From: an uncultured Aliiroseovarius sp.
GTDB taxonomy: Bacteria; Pseudomonadota; Alphaproteobacteria; Rhodobacterales; Rhodobacteraceae
Assembly (NCBI RefSeq): GCF_947492455.1
Contig: NZ_CANLNB010000004.1
Location: 124,001 to 188,000, forward strand
Direction of reading: 5' to 3'
Length of the DNA: 64,000 nucleotides
Numbering within the stretch: position 1 is the stretch's first letter; the number at the start of each line of letters is the position of its first letter. A program made the translations under genes and the position numbers. This document shows positions 8,689 through 17,637 of the stretch, piece by piece. The notes below the pieces were generated by a model. It had not been told where the DNA came from and made no database searches. It saw only the letters and a program-made list of their open reading frames with translations.

Positions 8689-10406
8689 TCGGACGCGTGC
8701 AGGGGATCAGCCCCTTCTTCTTCCAGAACCACGTCCAATCCAACCTCGAGCTTGCGGCGAATGCGGTCGGGATCAAGCTCGGTCAGGTCGGTGTCATCGG
8801 TGATGAAGCTTAGGGCGCGGCTCCATTGGAACTCGGCCTCGCGCTTGCGGCCAACGGCCCAATAGGTGTCGCCCAGATGGTCGTTCAGGATCGGTTCTAC
8901 CGGGTCCAGTTCGACCGCGCGCTCCATCTGCACGACGGCCTCGTCATAGCGGCCTAGGCGGTACAGAACCCAGCCCAGACTGTCGACGATATAGCCACGA
9001 TCCGGGCGGGCTGCGACGGCGCGTTCGATCATACCCAATGCCTCGTCCAGCTTCTCGCGCCGCTCAACCAGCGAATAGCCCAGATAGTTCAGGACGGTGG
9101 GTTGCTCGGGGCTCAGCTCCAGTGCTTTGCGGAAGCCTTCCTCGGCGGCGGGCCAGTCGCCCAGTTTGTGGGCAGCAATGGCGCGCTGGAAATAGGTGGG
9201 CCATTGGGTGGGAAGGTCGGCTTCGAACCGGGCGATAGCAAGGTCATAGGCATCGCGGGCCTCGGCAAAGCGGTCCTGCTGCATCAACGTATCCCCAAGC
9301 GCCACGCGAAAGCGCAGCGTGTCGGGGAAGGTTTCGGCCAGCGTGCGTAGCTCTCCGGTCGCTTCGTCCAACCGGTCAGCGCGACGCAGCACATCGGTGC
9401 GACCAAGGGCAGCGTGCTGATACGCAAAACTGTCTTGCGGAACCCGGCCATAGGTCTCGATCGCCAGATCATGGTGGCCTATATCTTCTAGGATCTGGGC
9501 CGATAGAACCAAAACACCGGCATGGGTTGGGGCAAGATGTTCGGCCACGCGATTGTAGAGAAGGATGCCGGTCTGGTCGCCCTCGGGGCCGACGGATTCG
9601 GCCACGGCAAACAACAGTTCGGCAATCCCGTCTTGCGGCGCGCGAATGATGGTGAAGTCGAGCGTTTTTCCCGCCTCGAGATCCGCGATCACCTGTTCGA
9701 CTTCGGCGTCGGACATGCCCGACCGGGCGGCCTTCATCAGCTCAAGCGCTTTGCCCTGTTGGTCGCTTTGGCTAAGCGACTGCGCATGCGCGAACAGGCC
9801 CGAGCGGTTCAGTTGCAGCGCTCCGTCCTCACCGCCCAGAATGTGGGCCGCGCCTTCGAAATCCCCGACATAGGCCAGCATCAACGCCTTTTGATACAGA
9901 GTGAAACCGTGGCTGGCATTGCCTTCCCCAAGCGTATCGAAGATCGCCAGTGCCTCTGACATCTTGCCTTGTCCAATGCGGATCCAGGCCTGAATCATCT
10001 GGTCAATCACCGGGGCGATCGACACCTTTGTGCCCACAAGCGCAGTCGCCGTGTCCCAATCGCCTTTCTTCAGCGCATCGCCCAACAGGACCAGCGCGGC
10101 GATCTGGTTGTTTTTACTGACCGAGGCCATTCTGCGCGCATAGGGCAGCGCATCATCCAGCTTGCCAAGCGCAATCTGGGCGACGATCAGCCCTTCCAGC
10201 ACGTCCAGATTCTGCGGATCCTGCGCAATCGCACGAGTGCCATATTCAACCATTTCGGGGAAATTGCGCGACAGATCGGCGTGCCGTGCGGCCAGATAGG
10301 CCCCCGCGACATTATCCGCGTAAGCCGCGGTTCCCACAGCGCAGTGCGCGGCCAGAAGGGTCGGAAGGGCAAGGCGGCGTAGAGCCGAGGATGTCAGGCG
10401 GAACAA
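8685..10406 (-). CDS. Exported tetratricopeptide-repeat protein
   Basis: A protein of about 573 residues with a signal peptide (LALPTLLAAHCAVGTAAYA, cleavage before DNVAG) followed by many TPR-like helix pairs; the best repeats lie in the C-terminal third (QPTVLNYLGYSLVERREKLD, then YIVDSLGWVLYRLGRYDEAV). I set the start at TTG 10406, preceded by AAGGAA about 9 bp upstream; the frame stays open further back only through the ETF-QO terminator and coding region. It is followed by ispE with a 4-bp overlap. TPR arrays scaffold protein complexes, here in the periplasm; partners are unknown. Confidence 0.83.
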   Translation of the reverse strand: MFRLTSSALRRLALPTLLAAHCAVGTAAYADNVAGAYLAARHADLSRNFPEMVEYGTRAIAQDPQNLDVLEGLIVAQIALGKLDDALPYARRMASVSKNNQIAALVLLGDALKKGDWDTATALVGTKVSIAPVIDQMIQAWIRIGQGKMSEALAIFDTLGEGNASHGFTLYQKALMLAYVGDFEGAAHILGGEDGALQLNRSGLFAHAQSLSQSDQQGKALELMKAARSGMSDAEVEQVIADLEAGKTLDFTIIRAPQDGIAELLFAVAESVGPEGDQTGILLYNRVAEHLAPTHAGVLVLSAQILEDIGHHDLAIETYGRVPQDSFAYQHAALGRTDVLRRADRLDEATGELRTLAETFPDTLRFRVALGDTLMQQDRFAEARDAYDLAIARFEADLPTQWPTYFQRAIAAHKLGDWPAAEEGFRKALELSPEQPTVLNYLGYSLVERREKLDEALGMIERAVAARPDRGYIVDSLGWVLYRLGRYDEAVVQMERAVELDPVEPILNDHLGDTYWAVGRKREAEFQWSRALSFITDDTDLTELDPDRIRRKLEVGLDVVLEEEGADPLHASE

Positions 10407-10467
10407 GGGCAGAAATTCCTTAAGTCGCAGCAGGGTTACGTCTGCAAAACCTAATGTGCCTTCCAGT

Positions 10468-10502
10468 TGAAAACAATGAGGGGCAGCACATGGCCGCCCC
10501 TC
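10468..10502 (-). terminator. Rho-independent terminator of the ETF-QO gene
   Basis: Read on the minus strand, GAGGGGC pairs with GCCCCTC, extended by a G-T and two G-C pairs around CATGT, followed by ATTGTTTT. It begins 27 bp after the ETF-QO stop codon. Confidence 0.85.
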
Positions 10503-10528
10503 TTTGTCGCTTTTTTGATCGCTTGCGA

Positions 10529-12181
10529 TCACATGTTCGGATAGTTCGGCCCGTCGCCGCCCTGCGGAACCGTCCAAGTGATGTTCTGGCTGGGGTCCTT
10601 GATGTCGCAGGTCTTGCAGTGGACGCAGTTCTGGAAGTTCACGACAAAGCGCGGGTCTTTGCCTTCTTCTTCGACGACTTCGTACACACCGGCCGGGCAG
10701 TAACGCTGCGCGGGTTCTGCGAACTCGGGCAGGTTGACCGAGATCGGCAGATCCGGGTTTGCCAGCTTCAGGTGGCACGGCTGGCTTTCTTCGTGGTTGG
10801 TGGCCGCGAAGGATACGTTGGTCAGGCGGTCAAAGGACAGCGTGCCATCGGGTTTCGGATAGTCGATTTCCGGGTAATCCTTGGCCTTGCCGGTGGCTTC
10901 CGCATCGGACTTGCCGTGCTTCACGGTGCCGAAGGGCGAGAACTTGAAGATCGACTGGACCCACATGTCCAGACCGCCCAGCATCAGCGATGCGGTCAGG
11001 CCGTATTTCGACCATAGCGGCTTGACGTTGCGGACCTTCTTCAGGTCTTTCGCGACGTCGCCGGTGCGCAGTTCTTCTTCGTAATCGTTCAGCTCGTCGC
11101 TGGAACGGCCTTCTTTGATGGCCTTCACTGCCGCATCAGCCGCAGCAATGCCCGACAGCATGGCGTTGTGGTTGCCCTTGATGCGCGGCACGTTCACCAG
11201 ACCGACCGAGCAGCCCAAGAGTGCGCCACCGGGGAACGAAGCTTTCGGCATCGACTGATAGCCACCTTCCGAGATCGCACGCGCACCGTAGGCCACGCGC
11301 TTGCCGCCTTCCAGCAGCTTGGCGATTTCCGGGTGATGCTTGAAGCGCTGGAATTCCATGTAGGGATACAGGTGCGGGTTCTTGTAGTTCAGGTGAACAA
11401 CGAAGCCGACAAACACCTGGTTGTTTTCCAGGTGATAGATGAACGAGCCACCGCCTGCGTTCTTGCCCAGCGGCCAGCCCATCGTGTGGGTCACGGTGCC
11501 TTCGCGGTGCTTGGCGGGGTCGATCTCCCAGATCTCTTTCATGCCGACGCCGAATTTCTGAACGTCGCGGCCAGCCTGCAGGTCGTATTTGGCGATGATC
11601 TCTTTCGCCAGCGATCCACGCACACCTTCCGAGATGAAGACGTATTTGCCGTGTAGTTCCATGCCCGGCTCGGTGTTGGGGCCATAGGATCCGTCGGCTT
11701 CCAGACCGAAGACGCCAGCAACGACACCCTTCACTTCGCCATTGTCGCCATAGACCAGTTCGGATGCGGCCATGCCGGGGAAGATTTCCACGCCCAGCTC
11801 TTCAGCCTGTTCGGCCATCCAGCGGCAAACATTCGCCATCGAGACGATGTATTTGCCGTGGTTGTTCATCAGGGGCGGCATCGGCCAATTCGGCACGCGC
11901 AGGTGACCTGCCGGTCCAAGAACAAGGAAGTTGTCTTTCTTCACTTCCGTCTTGATCGGTGCGCCTTTGTCCTTCCAGTCCGGGATCAGCTTGTCCAAGC
12001 CGCAGGTGTCCAGCACAGCACCCGACAGGATGTGCGCGCCCACTTCCGAGCCCTTCTCTAGCACCACAACCTCAAGGTCTGGGTCTTGCTGTTTCAGTCG
12101 AATGGCGGCGGACAGGCCAGCGGGGCCTGCGCCCACGATCACCACGTCGTATTCCATGCTTTCGCGTTCGATGTCGCTCAT
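10529..12181 (-). CDS. Electron-transfer flavoprotein-ubiquinone oxidoreductase
   Basis: A 550-residue protein, the family's normal length. It passes electrons from reduced ETF (fed by acyl-CoA and other dehydrogenases) to ubiquinone at the membrane. The N-terminal FAD-binding VVIVGAGPAGLSAAIRL lies near residue 12. The C-terminal iron-sulfur region has YCPAGVYEV and NCVHCKTCDIKDP, giving the four Cys of one [4Fe-4S] cluster. The start at MSDIERE follows GGGGAAAAG; an upstream in-frame start at 12211 is less likely. It is monocistronic with its own terminator. It fits the fatty-acid, propionate and polyhydroxybutyrate metabolism seen elsewhere in the window. Confidence 0.96.
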   Translation of the reverse strand: MSDIERESMEYDVVIVGAGPAGLSAAIRLKQQDPDLEVVVLEKGSEVGAHILSGAVLDTCGLDKLIPDWKDKGAPIKTEVKKDNFLVLGPAGHLRVPNWPMPPLMNNHGKYIVSMANVCRWMAEQAEELGVEIFPGMAASELVYGDNGEVKGVVAGVFGLEADGSYGPNTEPGMELHGKYVFISEGVRGSLAKEIIAKYDLQAGRDVQKFGVGMKEIWEIDPAKHREGTVTHTMGWPLGKNAGGGSFIYHLENNQVFVGFVVHLNYKNPHLYPYMEFQRFKHHPEIAKLLEGGKRVAYGARAISEGGYQSMPKASFPGGALLGCSVGLVNVPRIKGNHNAMLSGIAAADAAVKAIKEGRSSDELNDYEEELRTGDVAKDLKKVRNVKPLWSKYGLTASLMLGGLDMWVQSIFKFSPFGTVKHGKSDAEATGKAKDYPEIDYPKPDGTLSFDRLTNVSFAATNHEESQPCHLKLANPDLPISVNLPEFAEPAQRYCPAGVYEVVEEEGKDPRFVVNFQNCVHCKTCDIKDPSQNITWTVPQGGDGPNYPNM

Positions 12182-12474
12182 AATCTTTTCCCCGGATGGT
12201 CCGTTTCGCAAGATCGTTAGCTTGACGCACGGGGCGGGTCAATCAGGACACGACGTTACAAGGGTGTGTTTCCGACAAATTTGCCGAACCACGGCTTTGT
12301 TTGCGCTGACACCAGCGGCGCGGGGGTGAAATGCTGCATTTCGGATCCAATCGTGCAAGCAAACAAGGGCGTTGCAAATCGCGCCGGATTGCTAGATTTT
12401 CGACCCGACCGAGCCGAAATGAGACCACGCTGGCGGGCACCTTCGTGCCGAGCGACAATAAATGAACAGGTTTG
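12182..12474. other. Divergent promoter region between ETF-QO and greA
   Basis: This 293-bp gap separates two divergent start codons. I see no convincing gene or RNA in it. It presumably holds both promoters, but no clear -35/-10 pair stood out by eye. Confidence 0.5.
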
Positions 12475-12945
12475 ATGGAAAAAATACCTTTGACCCGCGC
12501 GGGCCACACCGCGCTGAATGACGAGTTGAAGCAGCTGAAAACTGTAGAGCGCCCCGCGATCATCGAGGCGATTGCCACCGCGCGCGAGCTTGGCGACCTG
12601 AAAGAGAACGCCGAATACCACTCGGCCCGCGAAAAGCAGGGCTTCATCGAAGGCCGTATTAAGGAACTCGAAGGCATCCTGTCGCTGGCCGAAGTGATCG
12701 ACCCGGCGAACATGTCTGGCACCGTCAAGTTCTCGGCCACCGTCACGATCGTTGACGAAGACACCGACGAAGAGAAGACCTATCAGATCGTTGGCGAGCC
12801 CGAAGCCGATATCGAAAACGGCAAGCTGAACATCAAGTCCCCCTTGGCCCGCGCCCTGATCGGCAAGGAAGAAGGCGACAGCGTCGAGGTCCGTACGCCG
12901 GGCGGCGAGAAAGCTTATGAAATCCTGAGCATCGACTGGATCTAA
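12475..12945 (+). CDS. greA: Transcription elongation factor GreA
   Basis: A 156-residue protein, close to the usual 158. It rescues backtracked RNA polymerase by stimulating transcript cleavage through the secondary channel. The N-terminal coiled coil starts MEKIPLTRAGHTALNDELKQL. The functional tip DLKENAEYHSAREKQGF carries the two acidic residues that act in cleavage. The C-terminal FKBP-like part includes IVGEPEADIENGKLNIKSP and ALIGKEEGD. The ribosome site is weak (ACAGG, 4 bp before the ATG). A conserved membrane-protein gene starts 2 bp after the stop, so the two are probably co-transcribed. Confidence 0.96.
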   Translation: MEKIPLTRAGHTALNDELKQLKTVERPAIIEAIATARELGDLKENAEYHSAREKQGFIEGRIKELEGILSLAEVIDPANMSGTVKFSATVTIVDEDTDEEKTYQIVGEPEADIENGKLNIKSPLARALIGKEEGDSVEVRTPGGEKAYEILSIDWI

Positions 12946-12947
12946 CC

Positions 12948-14018
12948 GTGGCAGACAAGCCCCAGACACCGGACACCAAGCGGTTCCCCCCGAAGGGGAC
13001 CGCACCGTTAGAGATGCTGGACGAAGCGTCCACGCTCTCGGTGGCCGAGGTAATCGGTCTGGCCCTGTCCTTCGTCTGGTTGGCGGGATGTGCGATGTTC
13101 TTCATGGTGATGGGCACCGGTCCGTCTGAGGGTGGCTTTGACCCGCTTCGGTTCGTGATGGTTGTCGTGGCGATTGCGATGCCTGTCGCGATGATCTGGG
13201 TGGCTGTCGCCGCGATGCGCTCGGCGCGGATTATGCGGCAGGAAAGCACCCGGCTGAAAGCGGCAATCGACGGGATGCGCACCGCGTATTTGCAGCAGCA
13301 ACAAAGCATGGGCGGCCCCGGCGCGCAGGTGTCGAAGGTCGAACAGAAGCTGGAAGAGATCGCCAAGGTCTCGCGCCGGACAGAAACGGCGCTGGCGACG
13401 TTCGTGTCGATTCGCCCCGGAATGCCTAACTTGGCCAACCCGCACCCGGACCCGGTAGCGCCAGCGATGGGGCCCGAGGAAACGGCGAAAGAACCGGTTG
13501 ATCAAACGAAGCTCGAACTTGGCACGCCGGCCGAAGATATGATCCCGCCGCTGTCGATCGAGGACTTCATCCGCGCGATGCACTTCCCCGAACATGCCCA
13601 AGATGCCGAGGGCTTCCGCGCCCTGCGTCGCGCCCTTGAAGATCGTCAGGTCGCGGGGCTGGTGCAGGCGGCACAAGATATCCTGACGCTGATGTCGCAA
13701 GACGGCATCTATATGGACGACCTGCGCCCCGACCGCGCCCGCCCCGAGGTTTGGCGCAAGTTCGCCGCAGGGGAACGCGGAAAAGAGATTGCTGCGTTGG
13801 GTGGCGTGCGGGATCGTTCGTCCTTGGCTTTGACGGCGGGACGGATGCGCAAGGATCCGGTGTTCCGCGACACGGCCCACCATTTCCTGCGTCGCTTCGA
13901 CCAGACCTTCGCGCAGTTCGAAAAGAACGCCTCGGACGCGGATCTGGCGGCAATGGCCGACACCCGCACCGCGCGGGCGTTCATGCTGCTGGGGCGCGTG
14001 ACGGGGACGTTCGACTAA
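12948..14018 (+). CDS. Conserved membrane protein of unknown function
   Basis: A 356-residue protein starting with GTG only 2 bp after greA. Two membrane helices lie near residues 35-55 (GLALSFVWLAGCAMFFMVMG) and 70-90. A coiled-coil stretch (SKVEQKLEEIAKVSRRTETA) and a Pro-rich linker follow, then a soluble C-terminal domain from about residue 200 containing FIRAMHFPEHAQDAEGFRAL and ending AFMLLGRVTGTFD. I do not recognise a characterised family. Coupling to greA may only reflect expression. The C-terminal domain is cytoplasmic if both helices form a hairpin. Confidence 0.75.
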   Translation: MADKPQTPDTKRFPPKGTAPLEMLDEASTLSVAEVIGLALSFVWLAGCAMFFMVMGTGPSEGGFDPLRFVMVVVAIAMPVAMIWVAVAAMRSARIMRQESTRLKAAIDGMRTAYLQQQQSMGGPGAQVSKVEQKLEEIAKVSRRTETALATFVSIRPGMPNLANPHPDPVAPAMGPEETAKEPVDQTKLELGTPAEDMIPPLSIEDFIRAMHFPEHAQDAEGFRALRRALEDRQVAGLVQAAQDILTLMSQDGIYMDDLRPDRARPEVWRKFAAGERGKEIAALGGVRDRSSLALTAGRMRKDPVFRDTAHHFLRRFDQTFAQFEKNASDADLAAMADTRTARAFMLLGRVTGTFD

Positions 14019-14310
14019 ACCCTCCCGCCCATGTGCCATGCCTGATGGCCTGTCCCTTGGTTTGGGGCGGCCTCGCTTCGCTCGGCAGATTTCAGGCCTC
14101 CGGTAGGGATATTTGTGACAAGAAAAGCGCGTAACGGGATATTAACTATCGCGATATAGCCTCAAGGAGCGGTACAGGCGGGGACGCCGATGGCCGCACA
14201 AGGAAAAGCGCAAGCTTGAAGGAGAGGGCAGCCCCCTCTCTTTTTCTTGTTTCAAGTATCCTGGGGTGAATGCGCGAAGCGCAGAGGGGCAAAGCCCCTT
14301 CTCGGCTCTA
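14019..14310. other. Gene-free region with a possible small RNA
   Basis: The first half (about 14060-14125) holds CCTCCGGTAGGGATATTTG, which resembles a motif I recall as frequent between Rhodobacteraceae genes. From about 14139 an AT-rich stretch is followed by a structured segment (nested GCGG/CCGC and GGCG/CGCC pairings, 14169-14198) and a strong terminator at 14222-14245. No credible open frame is present apart from a 9-codon one, MAAQGKAQA, at 14190. The last part is repeat copy B. Confidence 0.4.
14222..14245 (+). terminator. Rho-independent terminator in the 14.2-kb gap
   Basis: GAGAGGG and CCCTCTC form a perfect 7-bp stem around CAGCC, followed by five T. No plus-strand gene ends within 200 bp, so it terminates either the greA operon at a distance or a short untranslated RNA. 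Confidence 0.85.
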
Positions 14311-14312
14311 TC
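14244..14312 (+). repeat. Intergenic hairpin element, copy B (truncated)
   Basis: It shares the block TCCTGGGGTGAATGCGCG and the GGGGC-AAA-GCCCC hairpin with copies at 48701 and 52460. The second hairpin (GGCTC..GAGCC in the others) is lost, because the stop codon of the RND pump gene lies there. Confidence 0.65.
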
Positions 14313-17300
14313 ACCCCGATCGGCGTTGGCTGGAATAGGCCGCCGCCATACTGATTACCGCGATGGCTCCGCACATCATGACCGCCCGCAGGATCGCGCC
14401 GTTTGTGGCGCCCCAAATCGCGACGGACCCGGCGAAGGCCAGCAGCATTGCGCCTGCGGCCACCCCGGTCACGCGCACTGCCGGTTTCGCCGCCGCACGC
14501 CCGCGCCCGTGCCAAAGACGCCGCAGCGTTCCTAGCATCTTACCGATGTCGGTCTGAATGGCGATCAGCGATGGTACGATCAGCAGTACCAGAAACATCC
14601 CGAACCCAAGCCCATAGATCAACGTGATCACCGTGGGTTTCAGGAACTGCGCTTGCCGCGAGGTCTCGTACAGCAGCGGCATCAGCCCCAGCACGGTGGT
14701 CAGGGTGGTCAGCATCACCGCGCGCAGGCGGTCGGCGGTGCCCTCGATGATCGCCGGGATGATCCCGCGTTCCTTCGCGTATTCGTCGATGGTGGTCACC
14801 AGTACGATGGAATCGTTGATGATGATCCCCGTCATCCCGATCAGCCCCACGACCGAGAACATGGACAACGGAACCCCCCATTGCACATGCCCGTAAATTG
14901 CCCCGACCAGCCCGAAGGGAATGATCGACATGACCACCAAAGGCCGCGTCCAACTTGAGAAGATCCATGCGAGCGTCAGGAAGATCCCCAGCAGCACCAG
15001 AATCAGACCGGTACGTGCATCCGAAAGGAAATCACGCTGCTGCTCGGCCAGCCCGCCGATGCGGTATTCGATCGAGTGGGTTTCGGCCAGCGCGGGCAGG
15101 ATTTCGGTCTCGATGGTGCGTTGGATTTCCTCGGCGCGGGCCGCGTTGTCCTCGCTGATATCACCCGAGACATTGACCATCCGGATGCCGTTTTCCCGTT
15201 GGACAGTGGCGAAGCCCTGGCGCGTTTGCACCGACACCAGATCGGCGAGGCTAACATAGGCACCGGACTGCGTGCGCAGCTGCATCCGTTCAAGGAAATC
15301 GGCGGAGCGTTCGCCGTCCGGAATCTCAACGCGGATTTCGGCCGAGCGCGTGCCGTCGGGATAGGTGGCAGCCTCGACACCGTTCAAGCGATTGCGCAAC
15401 ACGCGGCTGAGGTCATCAATGGTGAAGCCAAGTGCCTTGCCCTGCGCGGTCAGGTCCAAAATTAGCTCTTCCTTATCATAGCTCAGGCTGTCTTCCAGCG
15501 CGGACACTTCGGGATATGGAATCAACTGGGTTTTCAGGTCTTCGGCGGCGGCTTTCAGGGCCTCGGATGTTGCCCCAAACAGGTCGACATCAAGGCTGTC
15601 GCCGCCCGGGCCGAAGCGGCCACCGCGGAAGGACAGGACTTCAAGTAGAGGGTGATTCACGATCTCGTCCTGAAGGGCCGAGACGAGCTCGAACGTGGAG
15701 TAGGGGCGCAAGTCGGCGTCGATCAGTTCGACCACGATCGACCCCAGAAGATCCGCATCTTTGTTGTCCACGCCCGACAGGCCGCGCCCCGCGTTACCGC
15801 CGATTTGCGCCAGTGCGCTGGCCACGGGGTCTGCGCCGTATTCTTCCTCGAACTGGGCTGTCGTCTTCTCGACGGCGCGCTGCAGATTGTCCAGCATGGC
15901 GCTCGTATCGGCGCGGGTTGCACCTTCGGCCATGGCAAAGTTGGCAGTGATGGTCGAGCTTTCCGGAGCGCTGAAGAAGCGGAAGGTCAGGTCGCCGCGA
16001 ATGAAGATCGACGCTTGGCTGACCAAGATCAGTATGGTCGCCGCTATCACCGGATAGCGCGCCTTGATCACCAACGCCATGAGGGGACGGAACGCATTGT
16101 CACGCACCCAGCGGAAGCCTTTGTTCACCTGTCGCGAGGGCCAGTCATACCAGTGTTCCTTCGCTGTATGGGTCAGCGCATGCGCCATGTGGTGTGGCAG
16201 GATCAGGAAGCACTCGATCAGGGACGCCGCCAGCACCACGATCACGGTGAAGGGGATATCGGTGATGAGGTCTCCGAACCGTCCACCGATCGAGGTCACG
16301 CCGAAGAACGCGATGATGGTGGTCAGGGTGGCCGAGAAGACCGGCGGGAACATCCGCTTTGCGGCGTTCTCGGACGCTGCGAAGGGGCTTTCGCCCAGCC
16401 GGCGGGCCCGAAAATCCGCGTGTTCGCCTACCACGATGGCGTCATCCACCACGATCCCCAGCGTGATGATCAACGCGAAAAGCGAGATCATGTTGATCGT
16501 GATCCCAGACATATACATCAGGAAAACAGCAGTGGTCATGGCGACGGGGATGCCCGCCGCGACCCAAAACGCGGTGCGGGCGTTCAGGAACAGGAAAAGC
16601 AGAAGCAGAACCAACCCAAGCCCTTGAAGCCCGTTTTCGGTCAGCATTTTCAGGCGCGCAGATATCAGCTCTGACCGCGTGCGCATCAGTTCGATCTCGA
16701 CGCCTTCGGGCAGGGTTTCCAGCATCTCGGCGCGGATGTCCTCGACGATCTCTTGCAGCTCGATTGCGTCCCCTTGGGCGGATCGCGAGACGTTCAGCGC
16801 CATCGCCGGATTATCGCCCACGAAATAAGAGCGGTTGCGGTCTACGCCTTCGACGCGGACGGTCGCGACGTCTCCGATGGTCAGGTTCGATCCGTCGGCA
16901 TTGGCGCGCAGGACCAATGCAGCGATGTCATCCGGCGTCCGCTTTGGATCACCCGTGCGTACCCGCGCCGCGCCGGACGAAACATTGCCCGCCGGGTTTG
17001 TGCTGACCGCGCCTGCGATGACTTCGGCAATCTGGGCCATTGTCACATCGTTTTCGATGAGCGACAGCGAGGTCACCTCGACCACGGTTTGCGGCGCGGC
17101 AAAACCTCGGATCGAGGTGCGCGTCACGCCGCGCTCAAACAGGCGGATCACCATTTCATCGGCAAAGCGGCCCAGCTGTTCAATCGCCACAGGACCCGAG
17201 ATCACCACATCCGTTACGCTATCGCGCCAGACGCCGCGCCGGACTTGGGGGGTGTCGGCGTCTTCGGGCAGATCGGTGATCTCGTCTACCGCAGTCTGGA

Positions 17301-17634
17301 TGTCATCGGCGGCCTGATTGACGTTCCAGCCGGGCTCGAACTCCATCGTGATGTTCGCCCGCCCTTCGAAGGCACGCGAGCTGACGCTAGAGACGCCATC
17401 CACGGCCAGAAGCGAAGGCTCCAGCACTTGGACGATGGCGGTGTCCACGTCCTCGGCACCAGCGCCCTGCCATGTGGTGTTGACCGAAACGGTCTCGACT
17501 ACGACATCGGGGAAGAACTGTGCCCGCATTTGCGGATAGCTGGCGATGCCAAGCGCCATCAGGATCACCAACAGCAGATTGGCGACCGTGGCATGGCGGG
17601 TAAAATAGGACAGGATGCCGTTGGCGGGGGTCAT
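14311..17634 (-). CDS. RND-family efflux transporter, inner-membrane subunit
   Basis: A 1107-residue proton-driven pump of the AcrB/HAE-1 superfamily. An N-terminal helix (TVANLLLVILMALGIASYP) leads into a first periplasmic porter domain. The helix cluster with GIVVDDAIVVGE holds the paired Asp of the proton relay, a second porter domain spans roughly residues 560-850, and a second helix cluster includes GMTGIIINDSIVLVTT. Beyond the usual end near residue 1035 there is an extra tail with two more membrane helices (VAAGAMLLAFAGSVAIWG and a second). It starts 3 bp after the fusion-protein gene. Substrate unknown; no outer-membrane channel gene is adjacent. Confidence 0.93.
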   Translation of the reverse strand: MTPANGILSYFTRHATVANLLLVILMALGIASYPQMRAQFFPDVVVETVSVNTTWQGAGAEDVDTAIVQVLEPSLLAVDGVSSVSSRAFEGRANITMEFEPGWNVNQAADDIQTAVDEITDLPEDADTPQVRRGVWRDSVTDVVISGPVAIEQLGRFADEMVIRLFERGVTRTSIRGFAAPQTVVEVTSLSLIENDVTMAQIAEVIAGAVSTNPAGNVSSGAARVRTGDPKRTPDDIAALVLRANADGSNLTIGDVATVRVEGVDRNRSYFVGDNPAMALNVSRSAQGDAIELQEIVEDIRAEMLETLPEGVEIELMRTRSELISARLKMLTENGLQGLGLVLLLLFLFLNARTAFWVAAGIPVAMTTAVFLMYMSGITINMISLFALIITLGIVVDDAIVVGEHADFRARRLGESPFAASENAAKRMFPPVFSATLTTIIAFFGVTSIGGRFGDLITDIPFTVIVVLAASLIECFLILPHHMAHALTHTAKEHWYDWPSRQVNKGFRWVRDNAFRPLMALVIKARYPVIAATILILVSQASIFIRGDLTFRFFSAPESSTITANFAMAEGATRADTSAMLDNLQRAVEKTTAQFEEEYGADPVASALAQIGGNAGRGLSGVDNKDADLLGSIVVELIDADLRPYSTFELVSALQDEIVNHPLLEVLSFRGGRFGPGGDSLDVDLFGATSEALKAAAEDLKTQLIPYPEVSALEDSLSYDKEELILDLTAQGKALGFTIDDLSRVLRNRLNGVEAATYPDGTRSAEIRVEIPDGERSADFLERMQLRTQSGAYVSLADLVSVQTRQGFATVQRENGIRMVNVSGDISEDNAARAEEIQRTIETEILPALAETHSIEYRIGGLAEQQRDFLSDARTGLILVLLGIFLTLAWIFSSWTRPLVVMSIIPFGLVGAIYGHVQWGVPLSMFSVVGLIGMTGIIINDSIVLVTTIDEYAKERGIIPAIIEGTADRLRAVMLTTLTTVLGLMPLLYETSRQAQFLKPTVITLIYGLGFGMFLVLLIVPSLIAIQTDIGKMLGTLRRLWHGRGRAAAKPAVRVTGVAAGAMLLAFAGSVAIWGATNGAILRAVMMCGAIAVISMAAAYSSQRRSG

Positions 17635-17637
17635 GGA

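Noticed and set aside
10407-10778. An N-terminal extension of the TPR protein to 697 residues
   Set aside because: It runs through the ETF-QO terminator and coding region and would bury the signal peptide.
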